A DNA stretch of 19,014 nt, taken from positions 1-19,014 of the forward strand of contig LSSN01002728.1 of the NCBI GenBank assembly GCA_001970855.1. Direction: 5' to 3'. The DNA is from Smittium culicis (Eukaryota; Kickxellomycota; Harpellomycetes; Harpellales; Legeriomycetaceae). Shown piece after piece: positions 1 through 8,639 of this stretch. The notes below the pieces were generated by a model. It was not told the DNA's origin. It did not search any database and saw nothing but the letters and a program-made list of their open reading frames with translations. The stretch's first letter is position 1, and each line of letters starts with the position of its first letter. Made by a program: the position numbers and the translations under genes.

Positions 1-1
1 C

Positions 2-872
2 AACAAGAACAAGGTCAGGAAGGCTGTATACGCTGCGTACAGCTTCCTGAGACGGTCTGATGTGCTCACAGCACTAAAAATAAAGTTCATCAATTCGGTA
101 CTGATGCCGATTGGATGTTACGTTGGGGAGACATTTGGCATGAGCGAAGCCAGATGAAAGCCCATACAGTCAGAAATCGACAAGGCAATCCGACTGGTTG
201 CCAGTGTCGGAAAATCAGCCGCCATGGAACGTATCAGGGATGAACTGGGCATAAGCTCAGTGTTCATGCGCACCAGCACAGCCCGTGAGCGTGCATACCA
301 CAAGTGGCAAACATCAAAAACATGGATCGTTGAGCTCATCAAGGCGCCGATGAAGGCCCGGATGGCCACCTGGGTGACCGGGAGCGCCCGGTGGATCAAA
401 AAATTTTGCTCCCAAGATTCAAACGGTCAGAATATCATCACGATAGTCGACCGGAAACGACGAAATAACCGGTCTGTCACCCACCGGTGGACGGTGAACA
501 AGGAAAATCGGCAAAAAAGGCAACTGGGTTGACCTTCAAGCTATGTATCCGGACCTGAAGCTGGGCCTTCAGGACATTGAAAAAATGCGTATGGGCACAT
601 TCCGGACTGCCCAGCGCCTGTCGAACATGAAAATCGTCGACCAAAAATTCAAAAAATTTTGCCCCTGCTGCAACTTGTGTGTGCCTGAGACGGTCGACCA
701 CATAATTTTGAGCTGCAGCCGGTGGCGAAATCACTGAACATCGACGATAGTCCGGTTCATACCGATGCCGATCCACTCTGAAGAAAAAATTTTACTTTCG
801 AGTTTCAACGAAGCCCGGTTGGGGCTTGTTGGAAAAATTCTTCGGAGGGGGTATAAACAATATTTAAGTTAG
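2..872 (+). pseudogene. LINE ORF2 C-terminal region (post-RT domain and CCHC zinc knuckle), broken
   Basis: The protein would be the retrotransposon polyprotein that copies LINE RNA at the insertion site; only the part after the reverse-transcriptase catalytic core is present. Frame 2 runs from position 2 to about 525 and reads like a LINE thumb/C-terminal region (for example LKIKFINSVLMPIGCY, then ERAYHKWQTSKTWI and ATWVTGSARW). It has a TGA stop at 155-157. A one-base frameshift in about 490-525, near an A6 run, moves the reading to frame 3. Frame 3 carries WVDLQAMYPDL, then a zinc knuckle with Cys codons at 660 and 669, His at 699 and Cys at 714 (C-x2-C-x9-H-x4-C, followed by SRW). It continues through a TGA at 735-737 to the end, GKILRRGYKQYLS, with TAG at 870-872. 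The C-terminal CCHC knuckle is typical of several LINE clades. The element is inactive as it stands. The LINE clade and host are not determined. Confidence 0.85.
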
Positions 873-1135
873 ATTCGAGCTGGCACAGCTGATCATAACT
901 TTTATCTCTAAACAGCTAAATTTTTGAACGGAATCCGCGTGCACAGAACACATATACTGCAAAATATAAGTGATTTATCAACCCCCTTGAACCAATTCCA
1001 GTGGGTATGGAGCTACTAGGGCGGCACATGGGAGTCTGCAGAAAATTATTTTTACTATATGTATTTTAATATTTGTAATAATTTTTTGTATACTTTTAAA
1101 TTGTGTTTAATAAGCTCTCTGAAATTAAAATATAA
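873..1135 (+). repeat. LINE 3' untranslated tail, copy 1
   Basis: This follows the LINE stop codon. Positions 985-1030 (starting CCTTGAACCAATTCC and passing GGAGCTACTAGGGCGGC) align with 16197-16240. The AT-rich part around TTTTTTGTATACTTTTAAATT aligns with about 16285-16306. AATAAG at about 1109 stands where the second copy has AATAAA. A 62-codon open frame at 1059-1247 overlaps this tail, but its composition is that of random AT-rich sequence, so I do not count it as a gene. Confidence 0.7.
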
Positions 1136-1526
1136 TTATTCAAAGCTGCATCTGTGTATAATTTTCGTTTTACAAGCTTCATTATCAAATGTAAAATATT
1201 TTATACTATCAAATATCGAAATAAAGAGCTTTTATTTAAAAAATTGACACTTCACCGGTTGTGTTAAATTTTTAACTTTTAAATACGATAGAATCTATAA
1301 AAATTTAAACCAAAAAACTTTTATAATTGATTCTATTACTTAGAAATTGAAGAAGTTGCTACATTTAATTGATATGTAGCAATTAATATTAAATTTTGAA
1401 TAAATTTTAGAGCGATCAAAAAGAAATTATAAGACTATTATTTACAGATTTTTTCCATTTTATCCATAAGAGGAATTTTTTTTTATGTTTTTTGATCCTA
1501 AGGTGGGTTGAATGTCACATTAATTC
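1136..1526. other. AT-rich spacer without recognised features
   Basis: I see no gene, RNA or clear repeat in this stretch between the LINE tail and the minus-strand relic. A few slightly GC-richer patches (for example around 1245-1262) are too short to interpret. Confidence 0.5.
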
Positions 1527-2510
1527 TTATGATTCAAGGGTAGCTCTCGTGGGATACCTAAAATTATGTGATCATATATAACCGCATTTGATGCATATCA
1601 AATATAAATTAACATAAAAATCACTGGGGCAAATTTTAACCTTATATCGAGATACTTGGGGTTTTCGGGAACTCTAGAATTGTCCCCACAACTTTGCAGA
1701 ACATGTTGGCATGGGTAGCTGCAGGAGCTTCGCTACTGTTAGTAGGATATTAGAGTCGTCTGCACCAATATTCTTAGTCTGTGAATATCCGCTAGAATTT
1801 TCACTCAGAAGGTAGATACCCGTATATTCAGTATATAAATCCAATCGCCGATAGAGGCTTTTAATATTAAAATTTTCATTCCTGTGACTCTCCAGCTGAC
1901 GCTTAGTGCCAGAAAATCTATCAAAATGACTTTATTTACATTTAGAGTCATTTAACATGTGTAATTTGCACATACATACTTACACTTTATCTCTTTATTA
2001 TCCCTTCCTATTTTGTGGGCTGAATAGGTATTCCAGATTCAACCGCAAATCTATGCTGCATACCAAATTAATACGACGGAATAGCTTAGGTATTTAGTTA
2101 AAATTTTTTAGGAACTATTATTCTTTTGAAACTTTTGCTTTATATTTACTATATAAAGAGAATTTTGCCTGATTCGTAGCTAATTTACTTAAAAAGTCAT
2201 CACTGCTCTTATATTTAAAGACCATGCAGTTTGACCAGCCACCATAAAATTTTCCCATTAACCGATCAGGAATACTCCTAAGCAAAAATGCGATGAGCGA
2301 TGAGATATACCGGAAATTATTGTATTATCTAGCACTGGCGTATCAAAATCTTGCATATAGGCGCGAAACATCAAACTACAACTAGATATTTCTCATCTTA
2401 AAAATGGTCGCTCTTTCAGAAGCGCCTATCATTTTTCTCAAACCGTTGTTAAGGACAAATTTATTGGATTCTGGATCTGTATCTAAACATATCAAGATTT
2501 ATTCTCAGTA
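1527..2510 (-). pseudogene. Unidentified decayed coding region with zinc-knuckle-like C-terminus
   Basis: I do not recognise the family. One minus-strand frame stays protein-like over almost 1 kb despite about 12-15 stops. Open blocks in that same frame are 2385-2498 (contains DPESNKFVLNNGLRKMIG), 2121-2325 (contains RLMGKFYGGWSNCMVFKYKS and DDFLSKLATNQAKF), and an 85-codon block at 1677-1931 (contains TKRQLESHRNENFN, LYRRLDLYTEYTGIYLLS, LLQLPMPTC). After a TAG at 1674-1676 the frame continues to CIKCGYI, a TGA at 1572-1574, then SHNFRYP, ending at a TAA at 1527-1529. The pattern C-x2-C-G...H-N-x-R resembles a zinc knuckle of the kind found in Gag nucleocapsid, LINE ORF1 proteins and some Mutator-type transposases. 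A second eroded copy seems to lie at about 13100-13420. A dispersed element gene is therefore more likely than a host gene. The lysine-, serine- and aspartate-rich composition argues against chance. The exact 5' end is unclear, because the frame continues toward 2680 inside the DIRS left repeat. Confidence 0.5.
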
Positions 2511-2549
2511 TTTAATTATTTTTTATTGATACTCTTCGAAAAATATTAT

Positions 2550-2790
2550 CTTGGAGGCCATCGGAACTGACTTAGAAAAAATTAAGTTTCTGATTCTAGT
2601 GTAGCAAGCTTTAGCTATTTCGACTTTATTTCTACAAAACTTACTCGGAAACAAGAAATATAAAGTGTTAACATCTTATTTGGTAATGTTAGTAGAAAAT
2701 TACCAACCAATAAAAATAAATGAATAAAATGAGCTTTTTATTAATTTATATTGTAAAGTGCGCCTATGTGATATCCTTTTTATTATTTTT
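2550..2790. repeat. Left inverted terminal repeat of the DIRS-like element
   Basis: The reverse complement of 6665-6905 aligns with this stretch. Strong anchors are AACCAATAAA (2705-2714 versus 6748-6757), GAATAAAATGA (2722-2732 versus 6731-6741 with one mismatch) and GCGCCTATGT (2760-2769 versus 6686-6695). The distance from the outer GACT anchor (2569) to GCGCC is 191 bases in both arms, although small compensating indels lie between. Several mismatches are C/T changes. Overall identity by eye is about 60-75%, higher in the inner half. Confidence 0.65.
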
Positions 2791-3075
2791 TTGAAAAGTG
2801 CACTAGCAGCTAAAAGATTTTAAACTTTAATAAACTTCAGATAAAACTTATTCTATTTAAAAAGAATCTATCAGGGTGGTATCGGCCAGATACCCCCAGT
2901 AAAGACCAGGTCAGTGAGTTGACTGGAATTTTTAGGTAACTCTTCCACGAATGGGACTGCAGCTTCGAGTCAGAAGATCCTATAAAATTGCAATGACACC
3001 ACTGAACGGATAACCGTTTATACTGAACTTTTTAAAGCTCATCTTTGAATTGAGAATGACTTATTCTGCATACCG
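2791..3075 (+). other. Leader between left repeat and gag remnant
   Basis: No open frame or RNA gene is supported here. Positions about 2869-3020 are clearly richer in G and C than the neighbourhood, consistent with an untranslated leader of the DIRS-like element. I see no promoter motif that I would defend. Confidence 0.35.
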
Positions 3076-3610
3076 ATGTCAGAAAAAGAAATAAATGATC
3101 AATTAACTCGTGTCAAAAAGTTATTATATGAACTATCTAAACATTAATTATACTACTAAGAAATATCTCTGGTGAAGAAATTTGACAGAGCTTTAAACCA
3201 ATTAAAAGTAGCTTTAGCTCAAGGAAATGACCTGATTGATTACTAAATTTAATTCAGGAATATGATACCCCATGTTTAACTGAATATAATCATAATATAG
3301 AATTTACAATTTCATGAGTATTTTTTCCATATTTATCATTAAATATTACCCAGTTGAGATAGGAATCACTTAATAAGGTTAAGAATCTCTCCGAATAGCC
3401 AAAGCTGCTAATTCTATTCAAAAAAAGTCGCAAATGGGCCAAGAAAATCTATAAGAAATAATCACTAGAAGAAAAATAAAAAAAAAAGCTCCAGGAACTG
3501 AAATCTCTTTAGCGAGATTCAAAATATCAGATTCCAATTCGCTATAAACAAAAAAAGAATACTCAGTCTCAAATCAACTAGGTTTACAGACACCCGTATC
3601 TAGTAATTAA
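3076..3610 (+). pseudogene. Gag-like ORF1 remnant of the DIRS-like element
   Basis: This lies just upstream of the RT remnant, where DIRS elements carry ORF1 (Gag-like, packaging the RNA). A plausible start ATG at 3076 opens a frame beginning MSEKEINDQLTRVKKLL. It is interrupted by TAA at 3145 and 3157 and continues in the same frame with KKFDRALNQLKVALAQGN to a TAA at 3244. These stretches are amphipathic and charged, suggesting a coiled coil. From 3389 a different frame reads LRIAKAANSIQKKSQMGQ, then ITRRKIKKKAPG and LARFKISDSN, a basic region of the kind seen near the end of DIRS ORF1 proteins. I see no zinc knuckle. The assignment rests mainly on position and composition; no diagnostic Gag motif was found. 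Confidence 0.45.
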
Positions 3611-3619
3611 TAATCGAAA

Positions 3620-4560
3620 AGGTAGAGTTTTTGCGGAAGAGAACGCCGAAGGGATAAATTTTCTTAGAAGAATCATTGCTAGTGTCCTCATTTAGGGGCC
3701 ACCAATAATTTTTTCTTTATTCATGGACCAAAATGAAGAACATGAAATGGGATCAAAAATTTTTTGGTAAAGGGACCCGTATTCCAATTAGAAACCTTGA
3801 ATTCGAAGTATACTAGAAAAACAATTTTTTTGGGGCCGCGTCCATAATAAGTCACCCAATACTTAAAATAAAAAAATCAGTTTAAAAGTACAAAATAATC
3901 TGATGAGCGAAGTAGAGCTCTTACTGTAATATAAAGTCTTAGAGTAATTCAGTTATCGATAACTGGCATAATTAAGCAAATTTATCATTTTAAAAAGGAA
4001 TAGAAAGATAACCAGGCGATTCATGGACCTTAAAAAGTTCAAACTGAATTTGGTACAAAGGAAATTCAAATCAAGAAATTTATGTCGATATCATGGGTGA
4101 TTAGTAGGAAAGACTAAATGATATCATTGCATCTGAAGGATACATTTATGAAGATCCATATCCACAAAAATTGCTCGAAACATCTCTTTTTTGGTTGAAA
4201 GGTAAATAATACCAGTTTCACGTACATTACTTTGGTCCATCAATAAGCCCATATACTTTCATCTAATTTATACGTGCAGTGATAACGTGACACAATCATA
4301 TTGTATGTGGGTCTCAAGTTACTATGACTTCCTCATGAATTTTATAGATTCCAAGGATTTATTCAAATAAAATAACAGATGAATTTTCTAAAAGCTTATC
4401 AAGCTGGGGCACAAAAAAAAAAGGTTATATATCTATAACAGCCCCATATCAAGTTTTAAGGCATTTAGAGATGCAAATAAATAGACGGAAGATGAAGCTG
4501 AAAAATCCGTAATCAAAGGTCAAGGAGCTACGCCGAAAAACCAGAAGGTTATTGAAATCC
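3620..4560 (+). pseudogene. Reverse transcriptase domain of DIRS-like pol, degenerate
   Basis: This segment would copy element RNA into DNA. Motifs appear in family order but in shifting frames. SEVELLL at about 3903 matches the usual EIxxLL lead-in. KRNRKITRRFMDLKKF (about 3993-4040, frame 3) matches the K-x-G-x-x-R-x-x-x-D-L region. FWLKGK, a TAA stop, then YQFHVHYFGPSISPYTF (4189-4260, frame 1) matches the W-x-G-x-x-YQF-x-x-x-x-FGLS-x-x-P-x-x-F block. SYYDFLMNFIDSKDLFK (4317-4370, frame 3) stands at the YxDDFL catalytic box but shows only one of the two aspartates. PYQVLRHLEMQIN and KMKLKNP (about 4444-4512, frame 1) match the P-x-Q-x-x-x-x-LG-x-x-I block after the palm. Several frameshifts and stops make it inactive. 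The RT assignment is firm because five blocks occur in the right order and spacing. Confidence 0.75.
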
Positions 4561-4562
4561 GA

Positions 4563-5195
4563 AAAGATCAACATGATGGGCTTAAAGAACTATTAAGTAA
4601 AATGAAAATCGATTTCGACGGTCATTCTTGTTTTAAGCACTACATTAAGGAGGTTCCAGGTGCTGAAAAAAACTAAGCCCTCAAAACTGAAATCTTATAC
4701 TGCTGTAATATCTCTTAAAAAACCACAACCCATAATTTGAAATTTTTGATAGAGCAACTAAATAAACGAACTTTTAAGTCATTCATACCAGAAATAACAA
4801 AGATCGAGATATTTACAGACTCTAGCGACTAGGCATATCATGTAATCCTGGGCGCAAGTTATAAATCCTGAGTATGGATTCCAAATGAATTATTGGTGTA
4901 AATAAATTCAAAAGATATCCTAAATATTCCATTCACATTGCATCTAGATAATTTTCAAATGTCAATCAGTCCTTAATTAATCGGGTAAAAAGATGATGCT
5001 TACATATATGCGGAAATTTTGCGGCGCTACATCGAAAAAATTACTAGAAATTTCGGAAAAGATATGATCACAGTTCCTCAAAACCAATAATCATCCAATA
5101 TAACGGACGTAGCCTCATTATTTAATTCTGCTGAAGACTCATACAGGCTGAAACACAAATCGAATGGTTTTTATCAGATCCAAATTTTGAAATAA
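4563..5195 (+). pseudogene. RNase H domain of DIRS-like pol, degenerate
   Basis: One frame (frame 3) stays readable for about 210 codons with roughly eight stops, mostly TAA. It begins KDQHDGLKELLSKMKIDF and passes LKFLIEQLNKRTFKSFIP. It then reaches KIEIFTDSSD, a TAG at 4830-4832 and AYHVILG, which matches the RNase H start I-x-x-x-TDAS-x-x-GWG-x-x-L with the first catalytic aspartate kept (codon at 4818). WIPNELL, a TAA and INSKDIL correspond to the N-x-x-EL helix. ITDVASLFNSAEDSYRLK (about 5100-5153) corresponds to the N-x-x-AD-x-LSR-x-x-x-x-x-x-W-x-L end of the domain. RNase H removes the RNA strand from the RNA-DNA hybrid during reverse transcription. The domain follows the RT remnant directly, as in all DIRS elements. 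Confidence 0.72.
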
Positions 5196-5209
5196 TAAAC
5201 TAGTTTCGT

Positions 5210-5580
5210 GATCCTCACGACGTGGAATTATTTTCTTCCAAGTCGAACTAGAGGTTGAAATCATATTACAGCTTGTTAGATATAATACTATATTTTCGAA
5301 TTCACTTGCCTTCAATTTGAATGAATGAAAGAACGTATACGCGTTTCTATATGTAAATTGATGTCGAAGTACTATAGAAGGTAATAAAAAACAAACTGAA
5401 AATAACCAAGATAACTCCGGTATAAAAGTTTGAACTTTGGTTTATAGATATAGTCAATATTTATATCTTCAAACTGCTTTACAGGCGATGGCACTAAAAA
5501 CTGTCCCCAATAGCGGAAAATCACCTTCTACAGAGAACATTATAATTTGATAGCTTGGAGGATCAGAAGCGTGTTATACA
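5210..5580 (+). pseudogene. Dam-methyltransferase-like segment of DIRS-type pol, degenerate
   Basis: In DIRS elements the stretch after RNase H carries a conserved region often annotated as a Dam-like methyltransferase, with the pattern VDLFAS-x-x-N, then DAF-x-x-x-W, Y-x-FPPF, P-x-W-x-x-Q-x-WF and AWRLS. The matching relics here are HDVELFSSKSN (5216-5248, frame 2), SLAFNLNE and VYAF (5299-5346, frame 1), KITPV and KFELWFIDI (5408-5455, frame 2), HLLQRTL (5522-5542) and IAWRIRS (5550-5570, frame 3). The spacing is close to the family's. The function in the element is not settled in the family, and this copy is broken by stops and at least three frame changes. The segment also separates DIRS-type pol from Ty3/gypsy pol. 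Confidence 0.65.
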
Positions 5581-5799
5581 AGTGAATGAGATTTTAAATC
5601 TTCCAATTCAGATTTTGGTACTATAGAATAACGTAAAAAAGTTAAATCCAAGTAATATTATATATAAAAACGTTTTTTAGGATGTAGAATCAGTAAAAAT
5701 ATATCCTCGGAAATATCCGCACCTCAGTAGGTAATTACCTTGTCGAAATATAATGTGAAAAAAAATTGAAAGTATCCATAGAATGATCTTACAAAATAG

Positions 5800-6490
5800 C
5801 TCTGATAATACTATTAGGTAATTCGGAAGAGCTTCGTAAAACTCATGTTATTAAGCAATTATTTACTGCTATCTACGAAGAATAGATTACTTCTTTCATT
5901 ATTCCCTAAATTGATATCACACTGGTGATAAATAGGATTCGATTATGGACCAAAAAATAAGACGATCAGAAAATTATATAACATCAAAAAATACTTTATT
6001 TTAGTTGTTACAAGGGTTCTACACGCACATACATACAATTCATAGGATATTCCAGGTCTTTTATCTCCCAAGATGTTTTGAATTTAGCAATAATTTCACG
6101 TATAAAGAAGAAGTCCATCCGAGCATAAATCAATATCAGATCAGTAGACGCTTAAATAGAATTTTGTGTCCAGATTATACCTACGAATTGTACAAAACTA
6201 GAATTTCTCGGAGCTCATGCCCGAGCCCACAAATAAAAAAAAAGAAAAGCAATTGTAAATATATTATTAAGATATTTAAATTTATATATAAAACTTTGTA
6301 TGTGAATAGAATATCTCGTTAAATCTATTATCTATCGGAGCTAATAATCTTTCCATGAAAAACTTCAATACCCAAGTTAAGCGAAATTAAATCTACTCTA
6401 GCTCCGCATTCAGGGGTGACGGCTCAAGACATAGTTATAAACCATTTTATCTCAAAATATTCTTTGTTTGAATCACATTATATATCCAAA
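5800..6490 (+). pseudogene. Tyrosine recombinase domain of the DIRS-like element, degenerate
   Basis: This enzyme inserts the circular DNA copy of the element. ALIILLGNSEELRKTHVIKQ (about 5802-5861, frame 3) resembles the box I arginine region, with Arg at 5835-5837. A 105-codon open stretch at 6005-6322 (frame 2, opening with TTG) contains RILCPDYTYELYKTR (about 6158-6202), matching the C-P-x-x-x-L-x-x-Y-x-x-x-T block that precedes the active site in DIRS recombinases. In the same frame, APHSGVTAQD (6401-6430) stands at the HxxR motif, with His at 6407-6409 but Val where Arg is expected. SKYSLFESHY (6452-6481) stands at the W-S-x-x-x-F-x-x-HY nucleophile motif, with Tyr at 6479-6481. Box I and the HY motif are clear only in context, so this is the least certain pol domain. 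Upstream stops and the lost arginine make it inactive. Confidence 0.6.
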
Positions 6491-6592
6491 AGATATTCTA
6501 CTTATAGCATAAAAAATTATGCATTTTTTCTGATATAACTTATTAATTATTCTCTCTAAAGTTTAATTTTAGAATTGATCGATATTTTTATT

Positions 6593-6619
6593 TCCAAGAT
6601 TATTTTTATTACTTGGAGG
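6593..6619. repeat. Candidate internal complementary region of the DIRS-like element
   Basis: TCCAAG (6593-6598) and CTTGGA (6612-6617) form a short palindrome just inside the right repeat. CTTGGAGG at 6612-6619 is identical to 2550-2557, the outer edge of the left repeat. The left half TCCAAGAT followed by T-rich sequence resembles the reverse complement of that same edge. DIRS-1-type elements carry such a region, which copies the joined termini and guides circle formation. The match is short, so it is only a candidate. Confidence 0.35.
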
Positions 6620-6664
6620 TATTAGATATATTAACTCCTGCAAAACCTTTCCCAGTTACCTTAA

Positions 6665-6905
6665 CTCAATGATGATAAGGGTAATACATAGGCGCAATTT
6701 AAAAATTATATATTAAGCTTAATCCTTAGTTCATATTATTCGCTTATTTTATTGGTTAAAAATATTCGTTTAGTATTTTCCTAGAAGTAGGTAACAATAA
6801 ATAAGTTTCACCTCTTCATATAATTGGAGAAATCTTCATCCTAAAGAGCTCTATCAATTCTAACAAACTCGATTGATTTTTGAGTCATTAAAAAGGCCGA
6901 ATCAA
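6665..6905. repeat. Right inverted terminal repeat of the DIRS-like element
   Basis: This is the inverted partner of 2550-2790. The best-matched part is 6670-6760 (ACATAGGCGC at 6686-6695 and TTTATTGGTT at 6748-6757). The outer part, 6840-6900, keeps weaker similarity around AGTCATT and AGAGCT. Similarity disappears beyond about 6905, taken as the right end of the element. No target-site duplication is visible, as expected for recombinase-mediated insertion. Confidence 0.6.
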
Positions 6906-8639
6906 AAAAATTTTCATTTTCATAAATTTATTAAACCCATGTTTATTATTTATTGTTATCGTTTTTTTTTTTAAACGGATTTTATTATTATTTTAATAAC
7001 TTAAAAATATGAATTTATTGTTATCGTGAGTTAAAATTTTCCTCAAATATTGAAAAAACGAGTTTTTATGAATTTTAAGAATTTTTATTTAAATTTATTA
7101 ATATCTTTTACAAGAATTTTTAAATAACCATTTAAATTCAAAAGTTGATTTAAAAATTGGAATTTGTTTTTTAGATTTTTATTTGTTGTTTTTTAAGGAA
7201 TAATAAAGGATTGTGAATAAAAAAAATCTTAAAAAGATAACTACATATAATTTTTAAATTATGGAATTGATTTACTTATACTTTTATGTGAAGCTTATTA
7301 CATTTTGGCATTTGAATAAAATTAAAAATTTCCTTTGAAAAATCTTTCTGTAGTTAATGAGAGTATAAATCTCTTTATAAAAAGGATTTTCAGTTTATTC
7401 GTTTCTTATTGACCTACATTTCAATAAAGAATCGCTGGCTATATTATTTCACTAGTAAGGTATACCATAAGGATTATTTTAATCAACTAATTTAGCCAAA
7501 GTATTAAAGTATAAGATATGCGATTATGGCTAAAAATTTTATTAAGCAAGATTTATATGATAAATATTAAAGTTACAATGTAACGATAGTTTTTTTAATT
7601 TTTTTAATTAATTATTTTTTTGCTTAAATAAATTAATTTTATATGAATCAATACATCCATCATAAATACACACATATTTATTAATACTAAGATTTATTTT
7701 GAATAAAAAAAACCTTTGTAGAATAAGGTCTTTTCAATATAGATTTTGCATGTAAAAAAAATTCTGATATAGTAAAAAAATTAATATTATGCGACATTCG
7801 AAATGGAGTTACTTTTATGAAGCTCAGTTGATACTATTTTTTTCTGGGCAAAAATTAATTTACTAACAAGAAAATTTTATAAAATTAATTTGATATAGTG
7901 TTTATAATATCTAGGTATTTAATTTAGTACTACGAGAGAAAGCTCCAAACGTTTTTCAGACAATAATCTTGTGAGATATGTATTTTTTCATTCAATTATT
8001 ATTTATAAAAGAATATTTATTTAGCACTATATTTTATCAAGCCTATATTTTGATGATTATCTTATTACATTTTCTTTTGCTGAATATAACAATACTCATT
8101 TTATAGAAAAAAATTTTATCTATCATAATACTTTGATCTTACCTTTTATTTTATTAAATTCTTATGATTCTCAATTCATATTTTTATTTAGAATATTCGA
8201 AGCTAATAAAAGATTTAAAATTTCTAATTTAATCAGTAGCTAAAAATAATAATTTTGTGAAAAGCGAAAAATATCTATTCTTATTCAACTCATAATGTAA
8301 AATATCATATTAATTATCGCAAATTTATATTTTTATACATATGCTTAAGGAGTTGCTTAAAAATAGTTTGAAAAACATATTCAATTTTCTGTAAAAAAAT
8401 CATCGAACTCCTCTAAACAACTTCTTTTGAATTTTAATACATAGATTCAACAAATTCATATAATTAAAAAAGTTAATTATCATAGCTTTTTAATTAAGAT
8501 TTAAAAAATATACAAATTACTTTTAATATACTCATTGAGAAAATAAAATTTAAATAACTGCGGAGCTGAGACTATGGAATTTTAAAAAAGTATAGATTTT
8601 TTTATTAAATAGACAATTAACGAGATATTATTTTTATTT
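6906..8639. other. Extremely AT-rich DNA, no recognised features
   Basis: There is no open frame of note on either strand. Homopolymer runs such as T11 at 6962-6972 and repeated ATTTTT words are present. I see no gene or RNA. Confidence 0.6.

Larger units (their letters stand above)
1..1135 (+). mobile_element. LINE (non-LTR retrotransposon), 3' portion with tail
   Basis: This is the 3' end of a LINE that enters from the left edge. It consists of the C-terminal part of the reverse-transcriptase ORF (2-872) and an AT-rich 3' tail. The tail is recognised because 985-1135 recurs at 16197-16337 in the same orientation, far from any LINE coding sequence. The coding part is near 48% GC while the flanking DNA is near 20%, which suggests a relatively recent arrival compared with the other relics here. 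The right limit is uncertain. I place it where similarity to the second copy fades, just after AATAAG and the following A-rich stretch. Confidence 0.8.
2550..6905 (+). mobile_element. DIRS-like tyrosine-recombinase retrotransposon, degenerate
   Basis: DIRS elements are retrotransposons that use reverse transcriptase plus a tyrosine recombinase rather than an integrase, and in DIRS-1-type members the ends are inverted repeats. Here about 240 bp inverted repeats (2550-2790 and 6665-6905) flank coding remnants in the order gag, RT, RNase H, Dam-methyltransferase-like segment, tyrosine recombinase, all on the plus strand. The total is about 4.35 kb, close to the usual 4.5-6 kb. The coding part is near 32% GC and has dozens of stops and several frameshifts. 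Each domain is recognised by short family motifs when read frame by frame. Both outer limits are estimates from where inverted-repeat similarity stops. Family assignment is secure at the level of a YR retrotransposon of DIRS type; the clade is not determined. Confidence 0.75.

Noticed and set aside
118..399. Minus-strand open frames at 118-399 and 477-776
   Set aside because: They are antisense shadows of the LINE coding sequence in GC-richer DNA; the plus strand carries the recognisable protein.
155..737. TGA recoded as tryptophan
   Set aside because: TGG is used at the conserved tryptophans, only two TGA codons are involved, and the neighbouring relics also have TAA and TAG stops; mutation is simpler.
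1059..1247. 62-codon open frame
   Set aside because: It overlaps the LINE 3' tail and has the composition of random AT-rich translation.
2400..2510. Plus-strand peptide IYWILDLYLN resembling an RT block
   Set aside because: It is an isolated match without neighbouring RT motifs, and the minus strand of the same stretch gives the longer consistent frame.
2945..2985. TTCGAGT resembling a tRNA T loop
   Set aside because: No T stem, anticodon arm or acceptor stem can be folded around it.
2550..6905. Long terminal direct repeats of a Ty3/gypsy element
   Set aside because: No direct repeat flanks the pol relics; the repeats are inverted, and the post-RNase H region has DIRS-type motifs with a recombinase, not an integrase.
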